Origin: Microbacterium excoecariae
GTDB lineage: Bacteria > Actinomycetota > Actinomycetes > Actinomycetales > Microbacteriaceae
Reading direction: 5' to 3'
DNA length: 64,000 nucleotides
Assembly (NCBI RefSeq): GCF_011326725.1
Contig: NZ_JAANCO010000001.1
Coordinates: forward strand, 868,001-932,000
Made by a program: the position numbers and the translations under genes. The notes under the pieces were generated by a model. The model saw only the letters and a program-made list of their open reading frames with translations, did not search any database and was not told the DNA's origin. Shown here in pieces: positions 8,297-16,594 of the stretch; within the stretch, counting starts at the first letter, position 1; each line of letters begins with the position of its first letter.

Positions 8297-9418
8297 GTGG
8301 CACACCAGAACCCCCTCGGCGTCGGATTCATTGGCGTCGGCATGATCAGCGACACCTATCTCGAGCACCTCGCGACGTTCCCGGGCGTGCGCGTCGTCAT
8401 CCTCGGCGATCTCGACACCGAGCGGGCGCGGTCGCAGGCCGCCAAGCACGGGATCGCGGCGCACGGATCGCCCGATGACGTGCTTGCCCACCCCGGCGTG
8501 GACCTCGTCGTGAACCTCACGATTCCCGCCGTGCACGCCGACGTCTCGCTCGCCGCGATCGAGGCCGGCAAGCACGTGTGGAGCGAGAAGCCGATCGCGA
8601 CCGACCTCGCCTCGGCGCGGGCCGTGCTCGAGGCCGCCGACCGCAAGGGGCTCCGCGTTGGCATCGCGCCGGACACGGTGCTCGGCAACGGCGTGCAGAC
8701 CGCGCTGCGGGCAATCGAGCGCGGCGACATCGGGGATCCGCTGTTCGCCACGACGGCCATGCAGTGGGCGGGGCCGGACTGGTTCCACCCCGGTCCCGAG
8801 TTCCTGTTCGCGCCCGGCGCGGGACCCGTGCTCGACATGGGGCCGTACTACGTCACGACCCTCGCGAGCGCCTTCGGATCCGTTGCCTCGGCGTACGCGA
8901 CCGCGCAGACGGGCCAGGCGAACCGCACGAAGAAGGTCGGCGATCGCGCGGGGGAGGAGTTCCCCGTGCTCGTGCCGACGACCGTCCAGGCGACCCTCAC
9001 CTTCGAGGCGGGCGGATCCGCCCAGCAGCTCTACAGCTGGGACTCGCCGATCCGGCGCATGGGCTTCGTGGAGCTCGTCGGGACCGAGGGGGCGCTCCGG
9101 ATCCCGGATCCGAACTTCTTCACGGGGGCGGTGCGGCTCGCTCAGACCACGGCCGAGACCGCGCGCGAGGGCACCCCGTGGCGGGACCTCCCGGTGGAGG
9201 GCGTTCAGGGCGGCCGCGGGCTCGGCATCGCCGACATGGCCGAGGCGATCCGCGAGGACCGCCCCCACCGCGCGTCGGGCGAGATGGGACTGCACGTGCT
9301 CGAGACGCTGCTCGCGATCGAGGAGTCGACGCGGTCCGGCGCGATCGAGCGCGTCGCCTCCCGCGTGGCGCGGCCCGCGACCGTGCCCGTCGGGTGGGAC
9401 CCGACGGGCGCCGCGTAG
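8297..9418 (+). CDS. Gfo/Idh/MocA family oxidoreductase
   Basis: The 373-residue cytoplasmic NAD(P)-dependent dehydrogenase has a Rossmann motif GVGFIGVGMI at residues 8-17. The catalytic-type lysine is in SEKPIATDL, and the C-terminal beta-sheet domain is typical of the family. Family members oxidise or reduce cyclic sugars and polyols such as glucose-fructose or inositol derivatives. It starts at a GTG 14 nt after the permease stop and is the last gene of the first operon. An imperfect hairpin (about 9422-9443) follows, then the second operator-like palindrome. Confidence 0.9.
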   Translation: MAHQNPLGVGFIGVGMISDTYLEHLATFPGVRVVILGDLDTERARSQAAKHGIAAHGSPDDVLAHPGVDLVVNLTIPAVHADVSLAAIEAGKHVWSEKPIATDLASARAVLEAADRKGLRVGIAPDTVLGNGVQTALRAIERGDIGDPLFATTAMQWAGPDWFHPGPEFLFAPGAGPVLDMGPYYVTTLASAFGSVASAYATAQTGQANRTKKVGDRAGEEFPVLVPTTVQATLTFEAGGSAQQLYSWDSPIRRMGFVELVGTEGALRIPDPNFFTGAVRLAQTTAETAREGTPWRDLPVEGVQGGRGLGIADMAEAIREDRPHRASGEMGLHVLETLLAIEESTRSGAIERVASRVARPATVPVGWDPTGAA

Positions 9419-9454
9419 GCCGGTCCCGCCCGAGCGGCGGACCCCTTATGCTGG

Positions 9455-9482
9455 CAATTAATAAACTTTTGTTTATCGTTGT
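9455..9482. promoter_or_regulatory. Putative second ROK operator
   Basis: ATAAAC-TTTT-GTTTAT (9461-9476) is a perfect palindrome in an otherwise GC-rich gap, and flanking bases extend its likeness to the block at 4183. TATGCT (9447-9452) just upstream could be a -10 element. This suggests that the genes from 9593 have their own promoter but the same regulator. Confidence 0.6.
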
Positions 9483-9545
9483 GCAAAAGTGGGTCGCGCC
9501 GAAAGGGCGCGACCGCCGGCGCACGCAGGTGAAGGGATGTACCCC

Positions 9546-9596
9546 ATGAATGCGCACATCATGCGGGCCACGACCGCTCGAACGGCGCGCTCGTGA
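9546..9596 (+). CDS. 16-residue leader peptide coupled to the second oxidoreductase
   Basis: ATG at 9546 opens a frame for MNAHIMRATTARTARS and stops at TGA 9594-9596. That TGA overlaps the GTG start of the next gene (GTGA). The only good ribosome-binding sequence here, GAAGGGA at 9531-9537, is spaced for this ATG. The dehydrogenase frame has no alternative start between its upstream stop (9530) and the GTG at 9593. The arrangement points to translational coupling. Whether the peptide senses anything is unknown. Confidence 0.55.
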   Translation: MNAHIMRATTARTARS

Positions 9597-10684
9597 GCGC
9601 GCCGGAGCTGGGCGCGGCGTTCATCGGCGCGGGGATGATGGGGCGCGCGCACACATCCGCCGCTCGCCAGATCGGCGCCGACCTCGTCGCCGTGGTCGCC
9701 TCGACGCCCGAGAGCTCGGCCCGCGCCGCGCGCGACCTTGGCGTCCGCGAGGGCGCCGCGTCGCTCGACGACGTGCTGGGCCGGCACGACGTCGACGTCG
9801 TGCACGTGCTGAGCCCCAACGCGCTCCACGGCGCCCAGGCGAGCGAGGTCATCGCCGCCGGGCGCCACGTGATCTGCGAGAAGCCGCTCGCGACGACGGC
9901 GGGCGAGGCGCGGGCCCTCGCCGACGCCGCGCGCGCGGCGGGCGTCGTCGGCGCCGTGCCGTTCGTGTATCGCTATCACCCGATGATGCGGGAGGCGCGG
10001 GCGCGGATCGCCGCCGGCGGATCCGCCGTGGTCTCCGTCGACGCGCACTACCTGCAGGACTGGCTGCTCTCGCCCGACGACGACAACTGGCGCGCGTCGA
10101 GCGAGGCGGGCGGCGCCTCCCGTGCGTTCGCGGACATCGGCTCGCACCTGTTCGACGCGATCGAATTCATGACGGGCCAGCGCGTAGCGCGGATCCAGGC
10201 GCTCACGTCGCGCGTGTACGACGAGCGCGGAGGGCGCCCCGTCGCGAACGAGGACATCGCCGCGGTGCTCTTCCAGCTCGACGGCGGCGCCCCGGGAACG
10301 GCGCTCGTGTCGCAGGTCGCGGCGGGCCGGAAGAACGGGCTCGTCGTCGAGGTGCACGCGCGCGAGGAGGCGTACCGGTTCGAGCAGGAGGACCCTGGGC
10401 GCCTGTGGCTGGGCCGCCGCGAGGGCTCCGTGCTCCTCGAGCGCGACCCGGCGGTGCTCTCGCCGGACGCGGCGCGGCTCTCGCTCGTGCCGTCCGGGCA
10501 CCCGATGGGGTACCAGGAGGCGTTCACGGCGTTCGTGCGCGATGCGTACGACGCCATCCGCGGCGGCGCGCCCGAGGGGCTGCCGACGTTCGAGGACGGC
10601 GCGCGCGCGGCCCAGCTCACGGAGGCCGTGCTCGCGTCGGCCGCCTCGGGCCGGTGGGTCGACACCCCCGCGGGCCGCGCGTAA
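9593..10684 (+). CDS. Gfo/Idh/MocA family oxidoreductase (second copy)
   Basis: The 363-residue NAD(P)-dependent dehydrogenase has a Rossmann motif AAFIGAGMMG (residues 8-17), the family lysine in CEKPLATT, and FVYRYHPMMREA in the substrate domain. It differs clearly from the protein at 8297, so it is not a recent duplicate and may act on a different step or epimer. Translation seems to depend on the upstream leader frame. It is co-transcribed with the TIM-barrel gene that follows. Confidence 0.9.
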   Translation: MSAPELGAAFIGAGMMGRAHTSAARQIGADLVAVVASTPESSARAARDLGVREGAASLDDVLGRHDVDVVHVLSPNALHGAQASEVIAAGRHVICEKPLATTAGEARALADAARAAGVVGAVPFVYRYHPMMREARARIAAGGSAVVSVDAHYLQDWLLSPDDDNWRASSEAGGASRAFADIGSHLFDAIEFMTGQRVARIQALTSRVYDERGGRPVANEDIAAVLFQLDGGAPGTALVSQVAAGRKNGLVVEVHAREEAYRFEQEDPGRLWLGRREGSVLLERDPAVLSPDAARLSLVPSGHPMGYQEAFTAFVRDAYDAIRGGAPEGLPTFEDGARAAQLTEAVLASAASGRWVDTPAGRA

Positions 10685-10714
10685 GACTCTCACCGACGAT
10701 CAAAGGAGACGACG

Positions 10715-11731
10715 ATGGTGGATCAGGGACGGCTACCGGTCACCCTCTTCACGGGACAGTGGGCGGACATGCCCTTCGAGGAGCTCTGCGCGAAGGCCGC
10801 GGCCTGGGGATACGACGGGCTCGAGATCGCCGCGAGCGGCGACCACCTCGACCTGCGGCGGGCCGACGAGGACGACGCGTACGTGCAGGAGCGCCTCGAG
10901 ATCCTGAAGCGGCACGGACTCGGCGTGTGGGCGATCTCGCATCACCTCGGCGGGCAGGCGGTCTGCGACGACCCGATCGACTTCCGGCACCGCGCGATCC
11001 TGCGCGACTACGTGTGGGGCGACGGCGACGAGGAGGGCGTGCGCCGCCGCGCCGCCGAGGACATGCAGCGGGCGGCGCGCGTGGCCCGCAAGCTCGGCGT
11101 CGACACGGTCGTCGGCTTCACGGGCTCGAGCATCTGGAAGTACGTGGCGATGTTCCCGCCCGTGGGGCAGGACGTCATCGACGCGGGCTACGAGGACTTC
11201 GCGGCGCGCTGGAATCCCATCCTCGACGTGTTCGACGCCGAGGGCGTGCGCTTCGCGCACGAGGTGCACCCGTCCGAGATCGCGTATGACCACTGGACGA
11301 CGGTGCGCGCGCTCGAGGCGATCGATCACCGCGCGGCGTTCGGCCTGAACTGGGATCCGTCGCACATGGCGTGGCAGGGCATCGACACGGTCGGCTTCAT
11401 CTCGGACTTCGCGGACCGGATCTACCACGTGGACTGCAAGGACACGCGGATCCGCCCGGCCAGCGGGCGCCAGGGGATCCTCGGATCGCACCTGCCGTGG
11501 GGAGACCCGCGCCGCGGGTGGGACTTCGTCTCGACGGGCCACGGGGACATCCCGTGGGAGGACGCGTTCCGGGCGCTGTCGTCGATCGGCTACGCCGGCC
11601 CCATCTCGATCGAGTGGGAGGACGCCGGCATGGATCGCGAGCACGGCGCCGCCGAGGCCGTGGGCCGGATCCGCGACATGCTCTGGCCCCTGCCCGCGAC
11701 GGCGTTCGACGCGGCGTTTAGCAACCAGTGA
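10715..11731 (+). CDS. Sugar phosphate isomerase/epimerase family protein
   Basis: The 338-residue TIM barrel belongs to the AP endonuclease 2/xylose isomerase-like superfamily. Metal-site patterns are [30 protein letters not shown] and [11 protein letters not shown]. It is longer than the first isomerase at 4284 and carries an insert with [22 protein letters not shown] lies 9 nt upstream of the ATG. As the end gene of the sugar locus it probably acts with the neighbouring dehydrogenases on an imported sugar or polyol. The substrate is unknown. Confidence 0.87.
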   Translation: MVDQGRLPVTLFTGQWADMPFEELCAKAAAWGYDGLEIAASGDHLDLRRADEDDAYVQERLEILKRHGLGVWAISHHLGGQAVCDDPIDFRHRAILRDYVWGDGDEEGVRRRAAEDMQRAARVARKLGVDTVVGFTGSSIWKYVAMFPPVGQDVIDAGYEDFAARWNPILDVFDAEGVRFAHEVHPSEIAYDHWTTVRALEAIDHRAAFGLNWDPSHMAWQGIDTVGFISDFADRIYHVDCKDTRIRPASGRQGILGSHLPWGDPRRGWDFVSTGHGDIPWEDAFRALSSIGYAGPISIEWEDAGMDREHGAAEAVGRIRDMLWPLPATAFDAAFSNQ

Positions 11732-11736
11732 CGCCG

Positions 11737-11776
11737 CGCGTGCGGGGCGGGGCCGGGCGGCCCCGCCCCGCACGCG
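11737..11776. terminator. Bidirectional terminator between convergent genes
   Basis: The arms are 18 bp, perfectly complementary and almost entirely G/C, with a 4-nt loop. The hairpin fills the 45-nt gap between the sugar isomerase stop and the convergent siderophore-interacting protein stop, and should serve both directions. Confidence 0.8.
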
Positions 11777-12571
11777 TCAGTGGGCGGCGTGGTACTCGGT
11801 GTCGCCCGACTTCCAGTACCCCTTGATGACACGGCGGTCGAGGTCGAGCCCCCAGCGGTCCACTACGAGCGCCCGGGCGGGCTTCACGATCGCCTGCTCC
11901 GCCGCGACGAACACGAACGGATCCTCGCCCGGCCGGTCGTCCTCGTCCATCTGCCCGAGCGCATCGGCGAGCGCCGTGCCCGGGAACGCCCCGCCGCGGT
12001 TCACGAACTCGACCGGCACGGGCGCGTCGATCTTCAGCTGGTGCGCGGCGCCCCGCACCTCGACGAGGATGAGGGCCGGGGCGTCCTCCGGGATGAGTTG
12101 GGCGTAGCGCCGGATCTGCGGGATGGCCGTCTCGTCGCCCGCGAGGAGCCACCCATCCGGCTCGCCCTCGACGCGCAGGGCGCCGCGCGGGCCCCCGACG
12201 CCGCAGAACGCGCCGAGGGGCGCGCGCTGCGCCCAGACGCTCGCGACGCCCTCGTCGCCGTGCAGGGCGAACTCGAGGTCGAGGTAGGGCGATCCCGCGG
12301 CCGTCGTGCCCCACGCGAGCGGCGTGAACTCGCGGCTCGGAGCCTGGCGCAGCTCATCGACCGTGTCCGGGCGCTCGTCCGGCAGGAAGATCCGGATGTG
12401 GTCGTCGTGCCCCGTGGATCCGAACCCCGCGAGCTCCTCGCCCTCCACGCGGACGCGCACGTAGTGCTCCGAGAGCCACTCGCGCCCCGTCAGCGTCGCG
12501 GAGCGGAAGCGCAGGTCGAGCGATTCGCGCTCGAGCCGGTAGGTCGCGGTGTCGGTGTTGGACGAACTCAT
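11777..12571 (-). CDS. Siderophore-interacting protein (FAD-dependent ferric-siderophore reductase)
   Basis: The 264-residue protein of the ViuB/SIP family has an FAD-binding beta-barrel (residues about 20-135, with YVRVRVEGEEL and HIRIFLP). A C-terminal SIP/NAD(P)H domain follows, with WLLAGDETAIPQIRRY and the late KGYWKSGDTEYH motif typical of the family. It reduces Fe(III)-siderophores in the cytoplasm to release iron. It is divergent from the iron-siderophore importer, and an iron-box palindrome overlaps its ribosome-binding region, so iron repression is likely. Confidence 0.93.
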   Translation of the reverse strand: MSSSNTDTATYRLERESLDLRFRSATLTGREWLSEHYVRVRVEGEELAGFGSTGHDDHIRIFLPDERPDTVDELRQAPSREFTPLAWGTTAAGSPYLDLEFALHGDEGVASVWAQRAPLGAFCGVGGPRGALRVEGEPDGWLLAGDETAIPQIRRYAQLIPEDAPALILVEVRGAAHQLKIDAPVPVEFVNRGGAFPGTALADALGQMDEDDRPGEDPFVFVAAEQAIVKPARALVVDRWGLDLDRRVIKGYWKSGDTEYHAAH

Positions 12572-12573
12572 GA

Positions 12574-12592
12574 AAGTTAGGCTAACCTACCT
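12574..12592. promoter_or_regulatory. Iron box (DtxR/IdeR-type)
   Basis: The core TTAGGCTAACCTA (12577-12589) matches much of the actinobacterial iron box TTAGGTTAGSCTAACCTAA. It lies immediately upstream of the siderophore-interacting protein start and about 120 nt before the binding lipoprotein gene. Confidence 0.8.
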
Positions 12593-12601
12593 CGAGCCGG
12601 G

Positions 12602-12615
12602 TAAGGCATGCCTCA
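12602..12615. promoter_or_regulatory. Second iron-box-like palindrome
   Basis: TAAGGCATGCCTCA is a near-perfect palindrome of the TnAGGCnnGCCTnA form. It lies 28 nt from the first iron box and is probably the operator of the importer operon starting at 12709. Confidence 0.65.
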
Positions 12616-12708
12616 CACGCAGCGCCTCGTCCAACGGTGCGACGCACCCGGCCTCACCGCGCGGAGGGTCCGTCTTCCGTCGCGCCCGTTCCACACGCAG
12701 GAGTTTTC

Positions 12709-13719
12709 ATGACGCTTACTCGCCCGCTCGCCGCGCTGTCGCTCGTCGCGGCGTCCGCTCTCGTCCTCGCCGGCTGCTCCTCCACGTCGGGCGCCGAGGC
12801 GAACGCCGACGGCGATGCCGAGACGACGCCGTTCACGTTCGAGTACAACACGGCGGGCGAGGACGAGGAACCGGCCTACGAGGAGGTCACGGTCGACGTG
12901 CCGCTCGCCCCCGAGAACGTCGTCATCTTCGACATGGCCTCCCTTGACACGTGGGGTGCCCTCGGCGGCGAGGTCCAGGGCGCGCCGCTGGACTCGGTGC
13001 CGGACTACCTGCAGGGCTACCTCGCGGACGACGCCATCAACGCCGGGTCGCTGTTCGAGGCAGACCTGCTCGAGGTCGAGGCGGCCCAGCCCGACCTCAT
13101 CATCGTGGGCGGCCGCTCCGCAGCGCTCTACGAGGATCTCAGCGAGATCGCCCCGACGGTCGACCTCAGCTCGAGCGGATCCTTCGAGGACACCCTCGAG
13201 CGCAACGTCACCTTCCTCGGCGAGGTGCTCGGGGCCGAGGACGAGGCCGCGACCGCGCTCGAGACACTCGAGGCCGGCATCGCCGAGGCGCGGGAGGTCA
13301 CCGCCGGCATCGGCACGGGCCTCAGCGTCATGGTCTCGGGCGACAGCGTGAGCGCGCTCAAGCCCTCGGAGGGCGACTACTCGGGCCGCAACCTCCGCGG
13401 CGGCATCGTCTACGACGTCTTCGGCGTCGAGCCCGTCATCAGCGACATCGAGGAGGCGACGCACGGCGAGCCCGTCTCGTTCGAGTTCCTGCTCGAGACC
13501 GACCCGGACTACCTGTTCGTCACGGACCGCAACGCGGCCACGGGCGAGGAGGGCGCCGAGGCGGCCGAGGTCGTGCTCGACAACGAGATCGTCCACGAGA
13601 CGACGGCCTGGCAGAACGACCAGATCGTGTACCTCGACCCGATGGCGTGGTACATCGTGTTCGGCGGCATCGACACGACGCAGATCATGATCGACGACAT
13701 CCTGTCGATCGGCGCCTAA
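12709..13719 (+). CDS. Iron-siderophore ABC transporter substrate-binding lipoprotein (FatB/YclQ-like)
   Basis: The 336-residue protein has a lipoprotein signal with LAGC (Cys23) and a class III periplasmic-binding fold joined by a long helix. Recognisable pieces are PENVVIFDMASLDTWGAL, ADLLEVEAAQPDLIIVGGR and the C-terminal WYIVFGGIDTTQ. The architecture matches FatB/CeuA/YclQ proteins for catecholate siderophores. It delivers a ferric chelate to the two permeases that follow. CAGGAG precedes the ATG, and iron boxes lie upstream. Confidence 0.92.
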   Translation: MTLTRPLAALSLVAASALVLAGCSSTSGAEANADGDAETTPFTFEYNTAGEDEEPAYEEVTVDVPLAPENVVIFDMASLDTWGALGGEVQGAPLDSVPDYLQGYLADDAINAGSLFEADLLEVEAAQPDLIIVGGRSAALYEDLSEIAPTVDLSSSGSFEDTLERNVTFLGEVLGAEDEAATALETLEAGIAEAREVTAGIGTGLSVMVSGDSVSALKPSEGDYSGRNLRGGIVYDVFGVEPVISDIEEATHGEPVSFEFLLETDPDYLFVTDRNAATGEEGAEAAEVVLDNEIVHETTAWQNDQIVYLDPMAWYIVFGGIDTTQIMIDDILSIGA

Positions 13720-13751
13720 GCCACACACCCCGTCGTGAAGGCCCCCAGAAC

Positions 13752-14771
13752 GTGGCTGTGACGACCGCCGCAGCCACCGCGAGCACCCCCGCCCCCACGC
13801 GTCCCCGTCGCGCCTGGGTGGGGGTGCTCATCGGCGTGCTCCTCGTGCTGCTCGCCGCCGTCAGCCTGTTCGTCGGCGCCTCGAGCGAGGTGTCCGTCTC
13901 GGCGCTGCGGGAGGGATCCGCCGACGCGGCTTTCCTCCTCGCGGCCAGCCGGATCCCGCGCACGCTCGCGCTCGTCCTCGTCGGCGCCTCGCTCGGCATC
14001 GCCGGGCTCATCATGCAGATGCTCGTGCGCAACCGCTTCGTGGAGCCCTCCACGACGGGCGTGACCGAGTTCGCGACGCTCGGCATGCTGGTCGCGATGG
14101 TGTTCTGGCCGGGGATGGCCATCCCCGTGCGCATGGCGCTCGTGTCCGCGTTCGCGCTCTGCGGCACGTGGGTCTTCCTGCGCATCGTCCGACACGTCCC
14201 CGTGCGGTCCCTCGTGCTCGTTCCGCTCGTCGGCATCATGCTCGGCGGCGTCGTCGGGGCCGTCACGACGTTCTTCGCCTACCGCCTCGACCTGCTCCAG
14301 TCGCTCGGCCAGTGGTCGCAGGGATCCTTCGCGAGCGTCATGCGCGGGCGCTACGAGTTCCTCTTCATCGCGGCGGCGATGGTGATCGTCGCTTGGGTGA
14401 CCGCGGACCGCTTCAGCGTCATCGGGCTCGGCGAGGAGTTCTCCACCAACCTCGGCCTGAACTATCGCCGCGTCGTCGCGATCGGCATGGTGATCGTCTC
14501 GGTCATCACGGCGTGCGTGCTCGTGACGGCGGGGGTCCTGCCGTTCCTCGGCCTCGTCGTGCCGAACATCGTGAGCCTCATCATCGGCGACAACGTGCGC
14601 CGGTCGATTCCGTGGGTGGCGGGCCTCGGCGCGGTCTTCGTCGTCGCCTGCGACCTCATCGCCAGGCTCGTGCGCTTCCCCTACGAGATCCCGCTCTCAG
14701 TCGTCGTGGGCGTCGTGGGCGCGGGCCTGTTCCTCTGGCTCCTGTTGCGACGGAGGTCGCGTGTCCACTGA
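13752..14771 (+). CDS. Iron-siderophore ABC permease (FecCD family), first subunit
   Basis: The 339-residue polytopic membrane protein belongs to the FecCD/BtuC family. Motifs are SRIPRTLALVLVGASLGIAGLIMQ, NRFVEPSTTGVTEFA and GVLPFLGLVVPNIV. It pairs with the next subunit to form the channel. The start is taken as GTG 13752, with GAAGG upstream; GTG 13758 is possible. The gene overlaps the next one by 11 nt. It belongs to the iron-regulated operon 12709-16535. Confidence 0.92.
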   Translation: MAVTTAAATASTPAPTRPRRAWVGVLIGVLLVLLAAVSLFVGASSEVSVSALREGSADAAFLLAASRIPRTLALVLVGASLGIAGLIMQMLVRNRFVEPSTTGVTEFATLGMLVAMVFWPGMAIPVRMALVSAFALCGTWVFLRIVRHVPVRSLVLVPLVGIMLGGVVGAVTTFFAYRLDLLQSLGQWSQGSFASVMRGRYEFLFIAAAMVIVAWVTADRFSVIGLGEEFSTNLGLNYRRVVAIGMVIVSVITACVLVTAGVLPFLGLVVPNIVSLIIGDNVRRSIPWVAGLGAVFVVACDLIARLVRFPYEIPLSVVVGVVGAGLFLWLLLRRRSRVH

Positions 14772-15780
14772 ACTTCGCGCGGCGCCCGTCGCCGCCGCCC
14801 CCGCCCGCCCGCGCGGCGTCGCGGCCGCGTGGGCGCGTCCGGGCGTGCGTCTCGGCGCCCTCGGCGCGGTCGTCGCGCTCCTGGCGGCGGCCTATCTCGT
14901 CTACGACGTTCCCGGATCCTTCCTGTTCGCCGCGCGGATCCGCGGCCTGACAATTGCGGCCATGGCGGTCGTGGCGACGGCCGTCGGCGTCTCCACCGTC
15001 GTGTTCCACACGATCACGCAGAACCGGATCCTCACCCCATCGATCATGGGATTCGACGCCTTCTATGGCCTCATCACGACCGTGATGGTGTTCGCGTTCG
15101 GCGCCGCGGGCTTCCTCTCCGCCGACAGCCTCGTGCTGTGGGCGCTGCAGGTCGCGGTCATGGTCGGCTTCAGCGTGCTTCTGTTCACGTGGATGTTCGG
15201 CGGCAAGCGCCGCTCGATCCACCTCATGCTGCTCGTCGGCATCGTGCTCGGGACGTTCTTTCGCAGCTTCACGGAGTGGATGCAGCGCATGCTGGATCCG
15301 CTCGATTTCCAGGTCGTGACCGACGCGATGTTTGCCTCGCTCACCCGGCCCGACCCCGTGCTGCTGGCGTTCACGGCGGCCCTCGTGGCCGCGGGGTGCG
15401 CCGCGCTCGTGCCGCTCGTGCGGGCCCTCGACGTGCTGACGCTCGGCGAGCCCGTCGCGGTCGGGCTCGGCGTCGCGCACCGCCGCGTCGTCATGGCGCT
15501 GTTCCTCGTCGTGTCGGTGATGGTCGCCGCGTCGACCGCGCTCGTCGGCCCGATCCTCTTCTTCGGGCTGATCGTCGCGAACCTCGCCTACTCGTACGCC
15601 GGGAGCTTCCGGCACGTCTGGACGCTGCCGACGGCGGTCCTTATCGGGATGGTGTGCCTCCTGGGCGGCCAGCTTGTGGTGGAGCAGGTCCTCGGGTTCC
15701 AGGGCACGCTCTCGACCGTTATCGAGTTCGCCGGCGGACTCTTCTTCCTCTTCCTCGTCCTTCGAAAGGGGGCGCGATGA
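14761..15780 (+). CDS. Iron-siderophore ABC permease (FecCD family), second subunit
   Basis: The 339-residue permease is paralogous to the gene before it, with the family patterns VVFHTITQNRILTPSIMGFDA and STALVGPILFFGLIVANL. Membrane segments fill most of its length after an Ala/Pro-rich N-terminus. It begins with GTG inside the previous gene and ends in an ATGA overlap with the ATPase gene, so translation of all three is coupled. Confidence 0.92.
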   Translation: MSTELRAAPVAAAPARPRGVAAAWARPGVRLGALGAVVALLAAAYLVYDVPGSFLFAARIRGLTIAAMAVVATAVGVSTVVFHTITQNRILTPSIMGFDAFYGLITTVMVFAFGAAGFLSADSLVLWALQVAVMVGFSVLLFTWMFGGKRRSIHLMLLVGIVLGTFFRSFTEWMQRMLDPLDFQVVTDAMFASLTRPDPVLLAFTAALVAAGCAALVPLVRALDVLTLGEPVAVGLGVAHRRVVMALFLVVSVMVAASTALVGPILFFGLIVANLAYSYAGSFRHVWTLPTAVLIGMVCLLGGQLVVEQVLGFQGTLSTVIEFAGGLFFLFLVLRKGAR

Positions 15781-16535
15781 TCGCGCTGACCGGAGCGACC
15801 AAGCGCTACGACGGGCAGACCGTGCTCGACGACGTCACGATCGAGCTCGGCGGCGAGGGCGTCACGGCGCTCATCGGGCCGAACGGCGCCGGCAAGTCGA
15901 CCCTATTCGGGCTCGTGGGGCGGCTCATCGCGCCGGACGCCGGATCCGTGCACGTCGACGGCCTGGACGTCGCCCGCGCGCCGGCGCGCGACATCGCGCG
16001 GGCGCTGGCCGTGCTGCGCCAGGACAACGTCGTCGCCTCACGGCTGACGGTCCAGGACCTCGTCGAGTTCGGGCGCTTCCCGCACTCGCAGGGGCGGCTG
16101 ACCGCCGTCGATCGCGCGAAGATCGACGAGGCGATCGGCTACCTCGACCTCGACGCGCTGCGCGGCCGCTTCCTCGACGAGCTCTCGGGCGGCCAGCGCC
16201 AGCGGGCGTTCATCGCGATGGTGCTCGCGCAGGACACGAAGTACGTGCTCCTCGACGAGCCGCTCAACAACCTCGACCTGCGGCACATGACCGAGATCAT
16301 GAAGCTCATCCGGCGCATGGCCGACGAGCTCGGCAAGCGCGTCGTCGTCGTCCTCCACGACATCAACTTCGCGGCGACCTACAGCGACCGCATCATCGCG
16401 ATGCGAGACGGACGGATCGTCGCCGACGCGGGCCGCGACGCCATCATGCAGCCGGACGTGCTTCGCGAGGTGTACGACACCGAGGTGGACGTGCGCGAGA
16501 TCGACGGTCGCCCCGTCGCGCTTTACTACGCCTGA
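15777..16535 (+). CDS. Iron-siderophore ABC transporter ATP-binding protein
   Basis: This is a 252-residue ABC ATPase. Walker A is GPNGAGKST (residues 34-42), the signature LSGGQRQR, Walker B VLLDEPLNNLD and the switch histidine VLHDINF. The likeness is to FecE/YclP. It drives import through the two FecCD subunits. The ATG overlaps the previous stop (ATGA). A GC-rich bidirectional hairpin closes the operon. Confidence 0.94.
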   Translation: MIALTGATKRYDGQTVLDDVTIELGGEGVTALIGPNGAGKSTLFGLVGRLIAPDAGSVHVDGLDVARAPARDIARALAVLRQDNVVASRLTVQDLVEFGRFPHSQGRLTAVDRAKIDEAIGYLDLDALRGRFLDELSGGQRQRAFIAMVLAQDTKYVLLDEPLNNLDLRHMTEIMKLIRRMADELGKRVVVVLHDINFAATYSDRIIAMRDGRIVADAGRDAIMQPDVLREVYDTEVDVREIDGRPVALYYA

Positions 16536-16543
16536 CGCGCGAA

Positions 16544-16577
16544 CGCGCCCGGCGCGCCCGTGGGCGGGCCGGGCGCG
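16544..16577. terminator. Bidirectional hairpin terminator
   Basis: Perfect 10-base arms (16544-16553 and 16568-16577) lie between the convergent iron ATPase and transglycosylase-like genes. The intervening bases can pair further. Confidence 0.65.
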
Positions 16578-16594
16578 GGGCGAGTCGTGCGGGC

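Noticed and set aside
12709..16535. A siderophore biosynthesis cluster around the iron importer
   Set aside because: No NRPS, NIS synthetase or decarboxylase gene is in the region; only uptake and reduction genes are present.
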